Below, piece by piece: positions 35,175-46,812 of a DNA stretch of 64,000 bases. How positions within the stretch are numbered: the first letter of the stretch is position 1; each line of letters begins with the position of its first letter. The DNA is from Daldinia sp. FL1419. Lineage: Eukaryota > Ascomycota > Sordariomycetes > Xylariales > Hypoxylaceae. Both the position numbers and the translations under genes were made by a program. The notes beneath the pieces are model-generated. The model ran no database searches. It was not told the origin of the DNA and saw only the letters and a list, made by a program, of their open reading frames with translations. The stretch spans positions 1 through 64,000 of the forward strand of contig MU623383.1 of the NCBI GenBank assembly GCA_025201765.1. Direction: 5' to 3'.

Positions 35175-37973
35175 TTTCGTCTCTCTTATACCGTTTACAG
35201 CTCACCGGGGGGTTTTTTTCATACCCCAAGGGTGAGAACCACAAAAGCATTGGGCAGGAGTTTTTAGGCTGGGAACCGCACAGATTTCTTTTGTTTTGTC
35301 TTTTCTCGCAAGGCGTCAGGGGCCTCGACCATTTCACAGGTTTTTAAATATGTTTTTCGGCATATGGGAATGACGTGGAATGGCAAGCAGAAAAATACTG
35401 ACCGCAAGAGTCCGGCGAGAAATGGTTAATGTTCATTTCTACTTAGAGAAGAAGAAGAGGTTGTCCGATGCTTGATGGGCACCACCACCAATAGGTACCT
35501 ACCTACATGCAGCATCCGACATAGGATTGAAGACGGAACAAGGTGGTGCCGAACACACTCGTATAGACGAGTCTAGACTGCATAGGCGATGGGAGAGAAA
35601 AGAAAAAGAGTTGGTAGCTCATAGTCGGGCGACGTCCCACGAGATAGTTACCAGTAGATACCTCCTTCCGTTAGGTATTCATGAAAGAAACCAACGAGCG
35701 GCATCGAAATGATGCGGAGAGCGTTAAAACCAATAGAACAAAGTCATGAATGTACCATGTTCGTGTATGTATGATAGTCGTGTCAAGTGGTGATTCGCAT
35801 CTTTTTCGCCCGTCTCCTTTTCCCCAACCATATACCAGAACGCAAATATTTGAGACATATCTTGAAGGAGAGGATGTGCCAGTATGATAGATATATACCC
35901 AAGCAAAATACCTTATAACTGCCTCTTTTACGATAAACCAAAAAAATTAATCCCAGGGTCAGTATAATCATTAGAATACGTTAAGTGACTTCATTATTAT
36001 ACTGGTAAAACTTTTGGTGCAGCGAAAACTACAAGGCCCTACCCGCGTATACCGTCCCAATCATATTGCCCAATCCATTGCCCTATCAGAATCACAACTC
36101 TAGGGCAAAATAATACTTTATTTCTTTCCGTTTTCGAGGATTTAAAATGCGTGGATTTCGTATCACATGCAGGTAATATCTTGTCTATGTAAATCATCGA
36201 CGCCAAGAGAAACGATATAGCGTGTTAGTCCAATTACCAATGGCCCGAAACCACAAGGATTGCGGGGGGTCTCAAGCCCGAGGCGGGGTTATGGATCTAG
36301 AACACCTAGGACGTATAGGGGAGAAGAGTCTCGATGGGCTTTTTACTATTATTATTAACGTGTTTTGCGCGCATCTCGGCAATGGGGAAGGAGAAACCGG
36401 GGAAAGAGTGTAAGACTTATATTGCCATGATGCCGTACGCATGTGTAGAAGATTGGCCGTTTCAGTCAGGCGACCTCGTTGACGGAGGTAGCATCTGCAT
36501 CCGCATCTGCAGGCGTTATGACATAGCCAGTCTCGAGGATGCAGCAGAGAATCCATATAAGCTATTTCTTGGTATACTTTACTGAAAAGGAAGTATGCTG
36601 CAGATGTTAGGTAGGTCAGATGCACTAATACCAACAGAGCCGCCGTCTACGAATCTTAAGCTATAGAGGTCCGGATGTTGACCTCGAGCCGCATATCCTA
36701 GTCGCCGTTAGGTATGTGGGAGGTCTTGCTCCTCCGACCTCGACGGAAAAGGGGGGTAATACCAACTGAGCGCTTCGGTTCAGTATATCACACCCTTACC
36801 CATTGTGCCCAAGCAATATATGGAGGAATTGGATGCTTGGAGGTAAATAGTAGAACGAATTATATATCTCTCCAGATATTGTCTTGGACTCCCCCCACGG
36901 GCACAATGGTTCTCAAGTCCGACCAATGGTATACAAATTTATAAGGGTATCTCGAGCCGTTGGCTCGAAGAGAGAAGCTAAGTCGTAGTGGGCTAAGGAA
37001 ATTGGTAGCATGGCGTTAGCTGACAGCTCTAGACTTAGTCGAGTGGTTCTAATCGTACATACTAGGTTAAGGTAGTATACTCTCTCCGCACTATCCGTAG
37101 ACCTCCATCCATGCCATCCAGTCAACTCTCCCTTCCCGCATATCAGTTCTCTAATAAGACGGGTTTATAGTGATTGGGAGATGCCAGGTTATAGCTTCCA
37201 ATACATATCCATTAGGTGCCTACATGTAAGGTAGGCGAATTCCTACCGCTACCGGTCTTACCAATTGATTGCGGTTTATGCTTCTACGACATAGCGCCTG
37301 CAGCCCTCACAAGCTTCGTCTCGTCATCGTGCTTTAGCTGTGGCATGATTTCTCTCTACACTAGGAACGTTTCTTCCCCTCCCCCCTGGTAACTCATAGG
37401 GGTATCCACCATCGCTCCGATTTCTCTTTTAAATGTTACCAGCCGTGTCCCCTTTATTTGCCTCGATGCCCGCTGGTTTTCCTTTGTTTGCCTCTTGAAC
37501 TTTTCCCCCTCCTTACTTCCGTCCTCAGATCCCCGAACCCGAGCTCGCGGGATATAGGAAGTGTGTTATGTGTATGTGTGTGTGTGTGTTACGGGAGAAG
37601 GATATCACCGTATATAAACGTACCCCGCGGTGATCGACATTGGGCTAGGAACCAAGAGCTCTCTTGGTTAGGTAGGTCTTCTCATAAAGACTGAGCTCCA
37701 ATCTCCGTCGACCCAACCCCGCCCCCTCATTCCGTCGTCGACTATCCTTGCTCCTTGCTTATCGTTAGCTCCTCTCTTAGGTCTTACACTACCTAAGGTA
37801 TGTTTAAGTTATTGTCGTGCCAGCAAGTCTTTGATCGTTCTGTCTACTCGTAAAAGAGGATGGTGGGCTGTTCTTCCTTTCTAATTAGCAAAATCTCTTA
37901 GATTTCCGTATATTATAGCTACTCTGCCCTATTATTTGGGGGCAACATCAAGCTATAAGCTAAAAGTTTCAAG
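35175..37973. other. Intergenic between Gα and glycogen phosphorylase
   Basis: This 2.8 kb has no supported gene. It contains TAGGTACCTACCTAC near 35490, a TG microsatellite at about 37565-37589, and a C-rich stretch at 37370-37735 with several CCCCT/AGGGG motifs (see separate entry). The open frames near 36222-36634 lie on both strands and look random. Confidence 0.55.
37376..37727. promoter_or_regulatory. Cluster of STRE-like CCCCT/AGGGG motifs upstream of glycogen phosphorylase
   Basis: CCCCT occurs at 37376-37380, 37382-37386, 37449-37453, 37506-37510 and 37723-37727, and AGGGG at 37398-37402, all 250-600 bp before the ATG. CCCCT/AGGGG is the stress response element core bound by Msn2/4 in yeast and by SEB-1-type factors in filamentous fungi. 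The region is C/T-rich, so some occurrences may be chance. Confidence 0.4.
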
Positions 37974-40900
37974 ATGGCGTCCACAGAGCAACGTCTACCA
38001 ACTAGGGAACGCCGCCCCTCCACAGCTGCACCTATTGTCGACATAAGCGGTTCTGTAAGCCCCGCGGGAATCTCTCGTCCGAAACATAAGCGAACCTTTA
38101 CGGGTTTCGGAGCTAGCGAGATCAAGAATGTAGAGGGTTCGTATAAGTCATATTCTTTCCTTTTCTGGCGGTTTCAACCCACCCCTGAAGGAAACCCCCC
38201 TATAATTATAATCGAACTGAATATTAACTTCTATTGTTCTCGTATAGCGGCAATCCCCGAACCTCAGCGTGCAACATGGACCAAGCACCAATTCGACGGC
38301 TTCAAGACAAAGGACGAGTTCGAGAGGGAAGTTGTCCGTCATGTCGAGACGACTTTAGCTCGTAGTATGTTCAACTGCGACGAATCAGCCGCATACTCAG
38401 CTACTAGCTTAGCATTCCGTGATCGTTTGGTCAAGGAATGGAACAAAACCCAACAGCGCCAAACCTTTACAGATAGCAAGCGTGTCTATTATCTAAGCTT
38501 GGAGTTCCTGATGGGACGTGCTTTAGACAATGCTATGCTAAATGTTGGTGCCAAATCTACTGCTAAAGGTATGATATAGCCCTGGATAGGTATCCAATTG
38601 GACGAATTATACTAATTCTTATAATAGAGGGCCTTGACGAGCTTGGATTCCGCATCGAGGACATCATTGGCCAAGAACACGATGCTGCATTGGGTAACGG
38701 TGGTCTTGGACGACTTGCAGCTTGCTTTCTCGACAGTTTGGCCTCCTTGAACTACCCCGCCTGGGGCTACGGTTTAAGATACCGCTACGGTATTTTCAAG
38801 CAGGAGATCATTGACGGGTACCAAGTTGAGGTCCCTGACTACTGGCTTGATTTCAACCCCTGGGAATTCCCAAGGCACGATGTCACAGTTGACGTAAGTT
38901 GCCATCTGATGCCGTTCTCTTTTAGTGAGACATTGCTTAACAAAAAACACAGATCCAATTCTACGGCAGCGTTCGCAAGGGTCAAGACGAGAACGGAAAG
39001 GCAGTGGCCTTCTGGGAAGGAGGTGAAACTGTCACTGCTGTAGCCTACGACGTACCAATCCCTGGCTACGACACACCTTCCACCAACAACTTACGACTCT
39101 GGTCTAGCAAAGCCGCTAGCGGTGAATTCGACTTCCAGAAATTCAACAACGGAGAGTATGAGAGCTCAGTAGCTGACCAGCAAAGAGCGGAAACCATCAG
39201 TGCCGTTTTGTACCCGAATGACAACCTTGACCGTGGAAAGGAGCTGCGTCTCAAGCAGCAGTACTTTTGGGTTGCTGCCTCTCTCTACGATATCGTCCGC
39301 CGGTTTAAGAAGACGAAGCGCGCCTGGAGCCAATTCCCTGATCAGGTCGCTATTCAACTTAATGATACCCACCCCACACTCGCCATCGTAGAGCTCCAGC
39401 GGATATTGGTAGATGTGGAAGGTCTCGATTGGGATGAAGCCTGGAAGATAGTCACAGCAACCGTAAGAAATCTCCAGGGGATTGGTTATGTTTAGTTCTA
39501 TTCCGCTAACTGAAGTCTAGTTTGGCTACACAAATCACACAGTTCTCCCCGAGGCTCTGGAGAAATGGCCCGTCGGCTTAGTACAGCACCTTCTGCCTCG
39601 CCATCTTCAGATCATCTACGACATCAACCTTTTCTTCTTGCAGTCCGTAGAGAAGAGATTCCCAGGGGACCATGATATTCTAAGCCGGGTTTCTATTATC
39701 GAAGAATCCCAGCCCAAGATGGTCCGCATGGCGTTCTTAGCCGTCGTTGGTTCGCACAAGGTCAATGGCGTTGCCGAATTGCATTCGGATCTCATCCAGA
39801 CGACTATTTTCAAGGACTTTGTGACAATATTCGGTGCCGACAAATTCACCAATGTCACAAACGGTATTACGCCCCGCAGGTGGCTGCATCAAGCAAACCC
39901 CCGACTTTCGGAATTGATTTCCAGCAAAGTCGGTAGCCACGGCTTCCTGAAGGATCTCACGCTTCTAAATAAGCTGGAGGCGTTTGTAGACGACAAGACA
40001 TTCAGGAAGGAGTGGGCTGAGATCAAATACGCCAACAAGGTCCGACTTGCGAAGTACATCAAGAGCACCACGGGCGTCACGGTAAACCCATCGTCTCTAT
40101 TTGACGTCCAGGTCAAACGTATCCACGAGTACAAGCGACAGCAACTCAACATCTTTGGTGTCATTTACCGATACCTGAAGCTCAAGGCTCTAAGCCCCGA
40201 AGAGAGGAAGAAGCAACTCCCTCGTGTCTCCATCTTTGGCGGAAAGGCAGCCCCTGGCTACTGGATGGCAAAACAGATTATCCACCTCATCAACAGCGTC
40301 GGCGCTGTGGTCAACAAGGACCCTGATATCGGCGATCTCCTAAAGGTGATCTTCCTGGAAGACTACAACGTTAGCAAGGCGGAGATGATCACCCCTGCTT
40401 CCGACCTAAGCGAGCACATCTCTACTGCTGGCACGGAGTAAGTCTCGACCCGTAAACCGGGGCGTTTCCAGCGGCTAACACGCAAATAGGGCCTCCGGGA
40501 CTAGTAACATGAAGTTCGTGCTGAACGGCGGGTTGATCATTGGAACATGCGACGGAGCTAATGTAAGTCAGCCGCGAATATTCTTAGAACAGATTAGAAT
40601 CTGACAGGATGCCTTAGATCGAGATCACGCGGGAGATAGGGCAAGAGAACATATTCCTGTTCGGGACGCTAGCCGAGGACGTGGAAGATCTGCGGCACGC
40701 GCACACGTACGGGACGCACGCGATCGACGCGGGGCTGAAGGAGGTGTTCGAGGCTATCCAGAGTGGCAAGTTTGGGGACTCGAACGACTTCAACGCGCTG
40801 ATCTCGGCCGTTCGGGACCACGGCGATTACTACCTAGTGTCGGACGACTTCCAATCATATATCGACACCCAGCGCATGGTGGACGACGAGTACCGCAACC

Positions 40901-41019
40901 AGGACGAGTGGGTCTCCAAGTGCATTCGTAGCGTCGCCCGCATGGGCTTCTTCAGCTCGGATAGGTGCATTAACGAGTACGCCGAGGGGATCTGGAATGT
41001 AGAGCCCCTGGCCGTATAA
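37974..41019 (+). CDS. gpn: Glycogen phosphorylase
   Basis: Releases glucose-1-phosphate from glycogen using pyridoxal phosphate (GT35 family, cytosolic). Seven exons, 37974-38136, 38248-38568, 38628-38893, 38953-39462, 39521-40437, 40490-40562 and 40618-41019, join in frame to 883 aa, the usual fungal length. Introns are 52-111 bp; the first uses an unusual GTTCGT donor but is needed to join NVE to AAIPEPQ. Diagnostic parts are YYLSLEFLMGRALDN, ALGNGGLGRLAACFLDS, GYGLRYRYGIFKQ, LNDTHPTLAIVELQR, TNVTNGITPRRWL, VQVKRIHEYKRQ and EASGTSNMKFVLNGG, in which Lys734 should bind PLP. The N-terminal extension holds RRPS with Ser16 in a PKA consensus. The last exon is clearly more GC3-rich than the rest. 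The gene lies between Gα and Hog1. In Neurospora, as I remember, the phosphorylase and os-2 are also close neighbours. Confidence 0.97.
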
Positions 41020-43319
41020 GTCCTGTTGGAGGGTGGGAGATATCTATAAGTGGTTATGCTCTCTACCTCCTAATGTAGGAGGGTTCCACATGTAGTTAGG
41101 AATTGCATATAGTGGTTGATCCTCAGGGTCCAGATACGTATCATAAAGAGATTTTGGACAAAGCAGTCTAGCATATATTGAGACGAGGCGGATCGTGAAT
41201 GGGTTTGCATACTAACTACCTGTAAGGTAATACGAAAGGGTAAGGGAACTGTGAATAGGGGCTACAGATGTGGGAGTGTGGGAGGACGGGTAATGAATAG
41301 CATTTTATGTCTTGACTATTTACTTCCTAACGTAGATGTATGTATGCTATTACGTGTCGTTGTCCGCGCTGAGGTGATAGATATAGTTCAACTTTGAATG
41401 ATCAACAAGTTGCCTCTTAACAACATCACCGTCAACATCCCCGTTTGACAATCCTAAAGTTATAAGCAATAGCTATCACATTACAAATGTCGTAGTCGGT
41501 TAGTCGGCCCAAGGGATATCATAAAATTAAGCTTCCTTATTGCCTCGGATATAAAATACCACTCGCTCAGTCACTAACTCTGAGGCGATCGTGGTCAAGG
41601 TTGACGGAAGCTTGTGAGGGTTGACTAGCTACTAACCAACCTAAACCCTAGCCCTAGCCACCTTGTCTTTATTCTCCGTTGGATAACGCCGGCACTGCGT
41701 GACTCCCGTCGGTGTCAGGTACAGTACTTTTCGGTTCTTTTCGAACTTAACCTAGTAGTAGTAGTCTATGATGGCTTGTTAGGAATGGGGAGGGGGGAAA
41801 GGGTCATGAGGGTCTGCTGCTTAAGCGAAAGACCTGGATCTAAAAGGTTTTGGTACTGTACCCCACGAGGAATATGCCGGCGGCGATGTCACTCAGCATG
41901 GTGTCGCTCCGCTCAGACGTGCTATGCTGGTTCAAGGTGGCCGGCCCATCGTGTAGTGGAAGGGGTATGCTGGTACGGGCGGAGGTTGTATGGTATTGCT
42001 GAGAGATATTTTCGTTCTTTTCCCACCAGGGCCAAGAAGTGAATTCTCATCCCATCGATATGTAGTGACGGCCTACCGGTCAATTGACGTCGGATGATCC
42101 CCTAGACGATCCCCAGCCTTACATGAGAACTGATCGTCAGGGTCCAGTTGTTTACCTAGGAAAAAGTTTCTCAGGGTCCAACCTCGAAGAGCATCTGGAT
42201 GTAAATATGACGATATTTACTAAAGGCTTTTTTTTTTCGCTTAGTTACGAAAAGGAAAAAGTTATCATCATACGACATGACCGAATATGTTTAATATACC
42301 TCACGTGTTGAAAAAGGGATAGTTTTTGCTATTTAGTGACGAACGATGTCATGAGCACTTTTGGATTTTCGAACTTGGACTTGCGCAATTATGCTGGCTT
42401 CTTAGGGGGGGTGGTATGACGTCAGTAACTCCAACCTAAGATAAAAAAGTCAAAATATTACCGACATCAGCGCTGCTTATCTAATAGGTCAGCATTCGGG
42501 TTTCACCACCTAATGTAAGCTTCAAGTCCCACAAAGACGCCAAAAAGAAGAAGAATAAAATAATCACCATATGAGAATGGAGCGAATGCTCCGGGATTTG
42601 CCTGCATTACCTGCATTACCTGCTGCCATGCTACAAAAAAGTGAAGATCTGGAGAGAACATGGAGAAGAAAAATACCTACTATCCGACCACTCGTCCTTC
42701 CCCAACTCCCGGAATTCCTTCTCATACGGGGTATGCCTTAACTTCGGGTTTCTTTTGCTTGTCCCGGTTTGCCCTCCGATTGAAAGTAAGAAAATTCGAC
42801 ATACGTCATCGCGTATGGTAGTAATGGTAGTTGTGCCCTGGTGCCTTCTTTCTCCATTTTCAACTCCCCCCCCCCCCCCCCTCTTTTTTTTTGGTCTCCT
42901 CTGTACCCTATGCAGGACTTACCTACCTAATCAGGATGGTAAGCCGAGAAGCTTGTGGCCGGATCGTGAGGGACCGTTCTTTTTAACACAACCAAACCTA
43001 ACAAGGTTATTGGCGATTACATAGGGCTTTTTTTTTTTTTTTCTTTTCTCTTCGTAGACCGCCTCCTCAGGATCTCAAAACGGAAGAGTTGCTAGCGCTG
43101 CTGGAAATGGGTCACGAGCCCTCTTTTCGCTTTTGGGGTCGGTGCCCTATACAGCATATTTATGGACATATGGGCGTATAGGCGTAGGGAACATAACCCA
43201 GGCGGACGGAGGTTGAGGCTGACGGGATACTACGCATCGGCGATGATGCGCTTATAATTCGATTGTCGGATACCTTGCGAAGGCGTTCCGTGCATATTGG
43301 ACGGATCCTGAAGGGACAT

Positions 43320-43320
<1 letters not shown>

Positions 43321-43350
<30 letters not shown>

Positions 43351-43362
43351 CCCTCGCCCTCG
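43321..43362. repeat. CCTCGT/CCTCGC hexamer array
   Basis: Seven consecutive hexamers, four or more CCTCGT and then CCTCGC. The opposite strand would read as an Arg/Thr or Arg/Ala repeat, so a minus-strand open frame here is an artefact of the array. Confidence 0.85.
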
Positions 43363-45961
43363 CATCTATCTTCGAATCTATCTTCTTGGTTTGGTTAAGC
43401 ACTTACAGTAGTCGAAGAAGCTAAAGTGCTTATTAGCATAAATCACATTTAACAATTCTTTGTTCATTGTAGTGTTACTGTCACTTGCGGATTATATTAC
43501 CAGCATATATAATACTACCATGGTAACTTGCCCAGCATACCCGCGCGCACTTAAGATGCGGATCAAGTTGCCGACTGTATACACATGTACGCTACATTGG
43601 CACACACACACACATGTAATGTGCCTTGCTTACCCTGGGGATTCTTGCTTTTTTTTTCTTTTGCGACTATACGACTATACGACCATACAAAATTGAGAGA
43701 AATTTGAGGGGCAAGCGGCCAAACCAAGAGGTCCAACTTAACAGTGACGTCATTCGTTCTCTAAGAGGAGAACAACATAAACATGATTGGCTAACAGCAT
43801 TTGTTTCAGAAAAAGCAGCTTACCACTTTAGTTAACAGGGTACCTAGGATAATGGGGAAGACATGGGAAAGGTATCTCTCAGCTTTGCATCTATGGATTG
43901 AAGCCTACCTGTCCAACCTGTTCAACCTGTAGGGTAATTTTGTGTCGAGATTACTGTACGTGACCGACTGTACGTGATGGTATTCACGTTGAATTAACCC
44001 CCCTAGCCGCCTTCGGAATCGGCAGAGAAGCGCTGTAAGGGAGCGGAAGTATTGGAACCTCTTGCCGGTCAACCCAAGCCAACCCAGTCTCGTCGGCGTT
44101 ATTAGCCTACCATCAGGGTCACACTCACCAACGCAAAGCAAAGCACCTGCGCCAGCACCAGCGAAGAAAAACACCAGTAAAGTAAGGTTGGTACATCTAC
44201 TGCATCTACCGTAGTAGCATCTATGGTAGTAACCCTTATGCATCTATGCATGTTTGGCTCAACAGATCCCCGACCCGGTGTGCCTTCGCGTTGTTTCCCT
44301 ACAGGACCTACATATATCATGCAGGTATCGTATGTATATATAATGTAGGTAATATATAAGATACGGACAAAGTAAACGTCGGCGAAGCAAAATTTTTATG
44401 GGCCAAAAAACAATCTACTAACGTTAGTTTGCTGTCACAAATTGAACAAATAACTTTACGAGTTTCGGGCGGCACCAGATAGAAAGATAGCAACGCAATC
44501 TGTAGGTCCTATCATACATAAATGCAACCCACGAATTAAGAGCCCCATGCTGTGCCGCCTCGGGCTTGACAGCTCTGAAAGCCTTGGATTTGTTATCTCC
44601 AAGGAAAGAAAGGGAAAAGAATAATACGACCAATCGTTATTCATTTATCAAGATGAGACTTTGAATCCCTTGCTTCGAGTTTAACAGCTACGTAGTACTT
44701 AGTTGCCATGTATTATAACTACTACACAGTACATTACCTTGTACCCCCTTGTCGCCCGGCCGCCTGAATGTAGGCATTTAATAGGCACTTATAGGCACTT
44801 ATAGGCATGTTATAATTGCAACAGGTAGCTTTAACGGGCCGATCCTCGTGTAACAGCCTACTGAGACCCGGCCGGCACCTCATTCTTCCCACCATCTTCA
44901 GGAATTTATATTGTCGAACACTACCTATCAACGGATGCCAGCAGAGATCGGCACTCTATTTTTCCCATCACGTGCGGTCAGGTTCGCATTTAGAATATTA
45001 GGACACCTTGGGACGGCATTTTCGTCAAATCCCATCCTTAAAAAACTTTTTGTTTCTTTTCTATTCTTTGTACGATCCATCCAAAAGGAAGTCTTGGGGG
45101 GCGAGCGAGGTCGATCTTGTTACTTCTTACCTGTTTTTGCTACTATTCATAGATAATATAACTAACTAGGTGCTTATAACCTGCAACTTATACATTTGAT
45201 ATGTATGTTGAATGCGACTTCGTACCTACCTACGTACATATACACACAAACACACCTACACATATAGCGGCATACATACATTAGATAGGTACCTAGACTC
45301 GTATGTGCTAGCCTCTATTATTACATAAGGATACAACATACCAACTGCCATTTTGGGGCACCGGCTGCAAGTTAGGTATCAGAGATTGGGAAACATTAGA
45401 TACTCGTGCATTTGATGCTAACCGGCATGGCATGGGGCATCATTCCCCTTCGCATGATTAACTATAGTTATATCTGATATTATCGTTATTATTCGCTTAA
45501 CTGAGCCTAGTTTATATTCTTCCACGGACGTTGCAACACAACAACGGGCGACAAGCACGAAATTAATAACGCATTCGTTATTGGAGGCTCTTGGTCTTCT
45601 GAAAACGACACCTGTTTATAACTAGGCCACACGACTAAACCCGTGTAGTTATGGCCATGTACCTAGGTAACCTAACCTAGGTAAGGTTAAAAAAGGGCAT
45701 AGTACTTTCAATAGAATTGGTATGGTGCCTAAAGTGAAGGATGCTACCTGGTAGGTAGGTACTAATGCTGATTCGAATTGTCTAACTACTACTGCTGCTA
45801 AAGCAATGCAGGACCGATGCACCTTAGCATTAGGTATTTTACCAAGGTACATGTAGTTCTCTATAAGTGGGCCTAGCTTCTCCTACTAGTGATTCAAACA
45901 CATAAGGGTTAGAGCGATAGCTCACACACTTAACCCTGACTTTCCTAACCTCCACTACCTC

Positions 45962-45980
45962 TTTTTTTTTTTTTTTTTTT
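45962..45980. repeat. Poly-T run (19 T)
   Basis: Uninterrupted T-run about 0.85 kb upstream of hog1; homopolymer of no assigned function. Confidence 0.9.
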
Positions 45981-46812
45981 CCTCCTACATCTATTTTAGT
46001 ACAAGTACATCTTCAACGGGCTAGGATCGTAGTCGTTTATAGAGAAGCTATCCGTACAGTACTTCCCAGTTTATTACTTGAGGAGATAGCCTTTAGGTGC
46101 TTTCGGATAGCATCAGCCACTTGTCACAGTTGCCCGCAACGCCCGCACTGGCGTATAGCCAGGGGTAAGCCCAGAAAAAGGACCTTAATAGGTGCATAGG
46201 TAGCGTTACTTGCTAAGAGGTAAAAGGTCTAGCATTTTGTTTCTTATTTTTTACATAGAAATCCTCGATCGCGATCGCCACTGGAGAAGTGTCTTCGAAT
46301 CGCCGTTCCAGCGTGTTCCAAAAACCTTATCCACACAAGCACAGCCCAACTCTCTCTCTCTTCTCTTCTTAACTGGAAAATCCTGTTCTTTCATCCCACT
46401 TTTTTCCCATCTCTCGACGGCATTTCAAGATTGCCATTCATTTTTTTGACCTGGCCCTCTTTATACACCTTTATATTATTCTATCATTATTATTCCTCCA
46501 ACCCTTCGAAAAGATAAAATTTGAGAAGTAAAAAGAAGAGGAGAAATATTAACATTGAAGATTAAAAAAGGTTGTTGGAAGTTTAAACTTGTCGTTTTTT
46601 ACGCCACGCTTTACCTTTACAGGACCTATCGACTTATACAGTGATCTAACTGTACACGGCTATCTCTGGATTTAGATTTACTGCCCCTCGTTTCCCCCCT
46701 CGTTCGATAGCTGACAACGTTCCGTCGTCTCACCCTTTTTTCGATCGCTGTCTAAACTTTCTCACCACCCCGCCTCCTTAAACAGAAAAAAAACTATAGC
46801 TTGTTATTCGCC

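Larger units (their letters stand above)
41020..46812. other. Long intergenic region upstream of hog1
   Basis: 5.8 kb without a supported gene. Repeats include a 16-base C-run at 42866-42881, a CCTCGT hexamer array at 43321-43362, a short CA run near 43607, a 19-base T-run at 45962-45980 and CT-rich DNA at 46340-46810 that is probably the hog1 leader. TAGGTA/TACCTA motifs are frequent (for example 45220-45290 and 45661-45690). Open frames are short and follow the repeats. Confidence 0.55.

Noticed and set aside
43160..43402. Minus-strand frame with an Arg-Thr repeat
   Set aside because: Created by the CCTCGT hexamer array.
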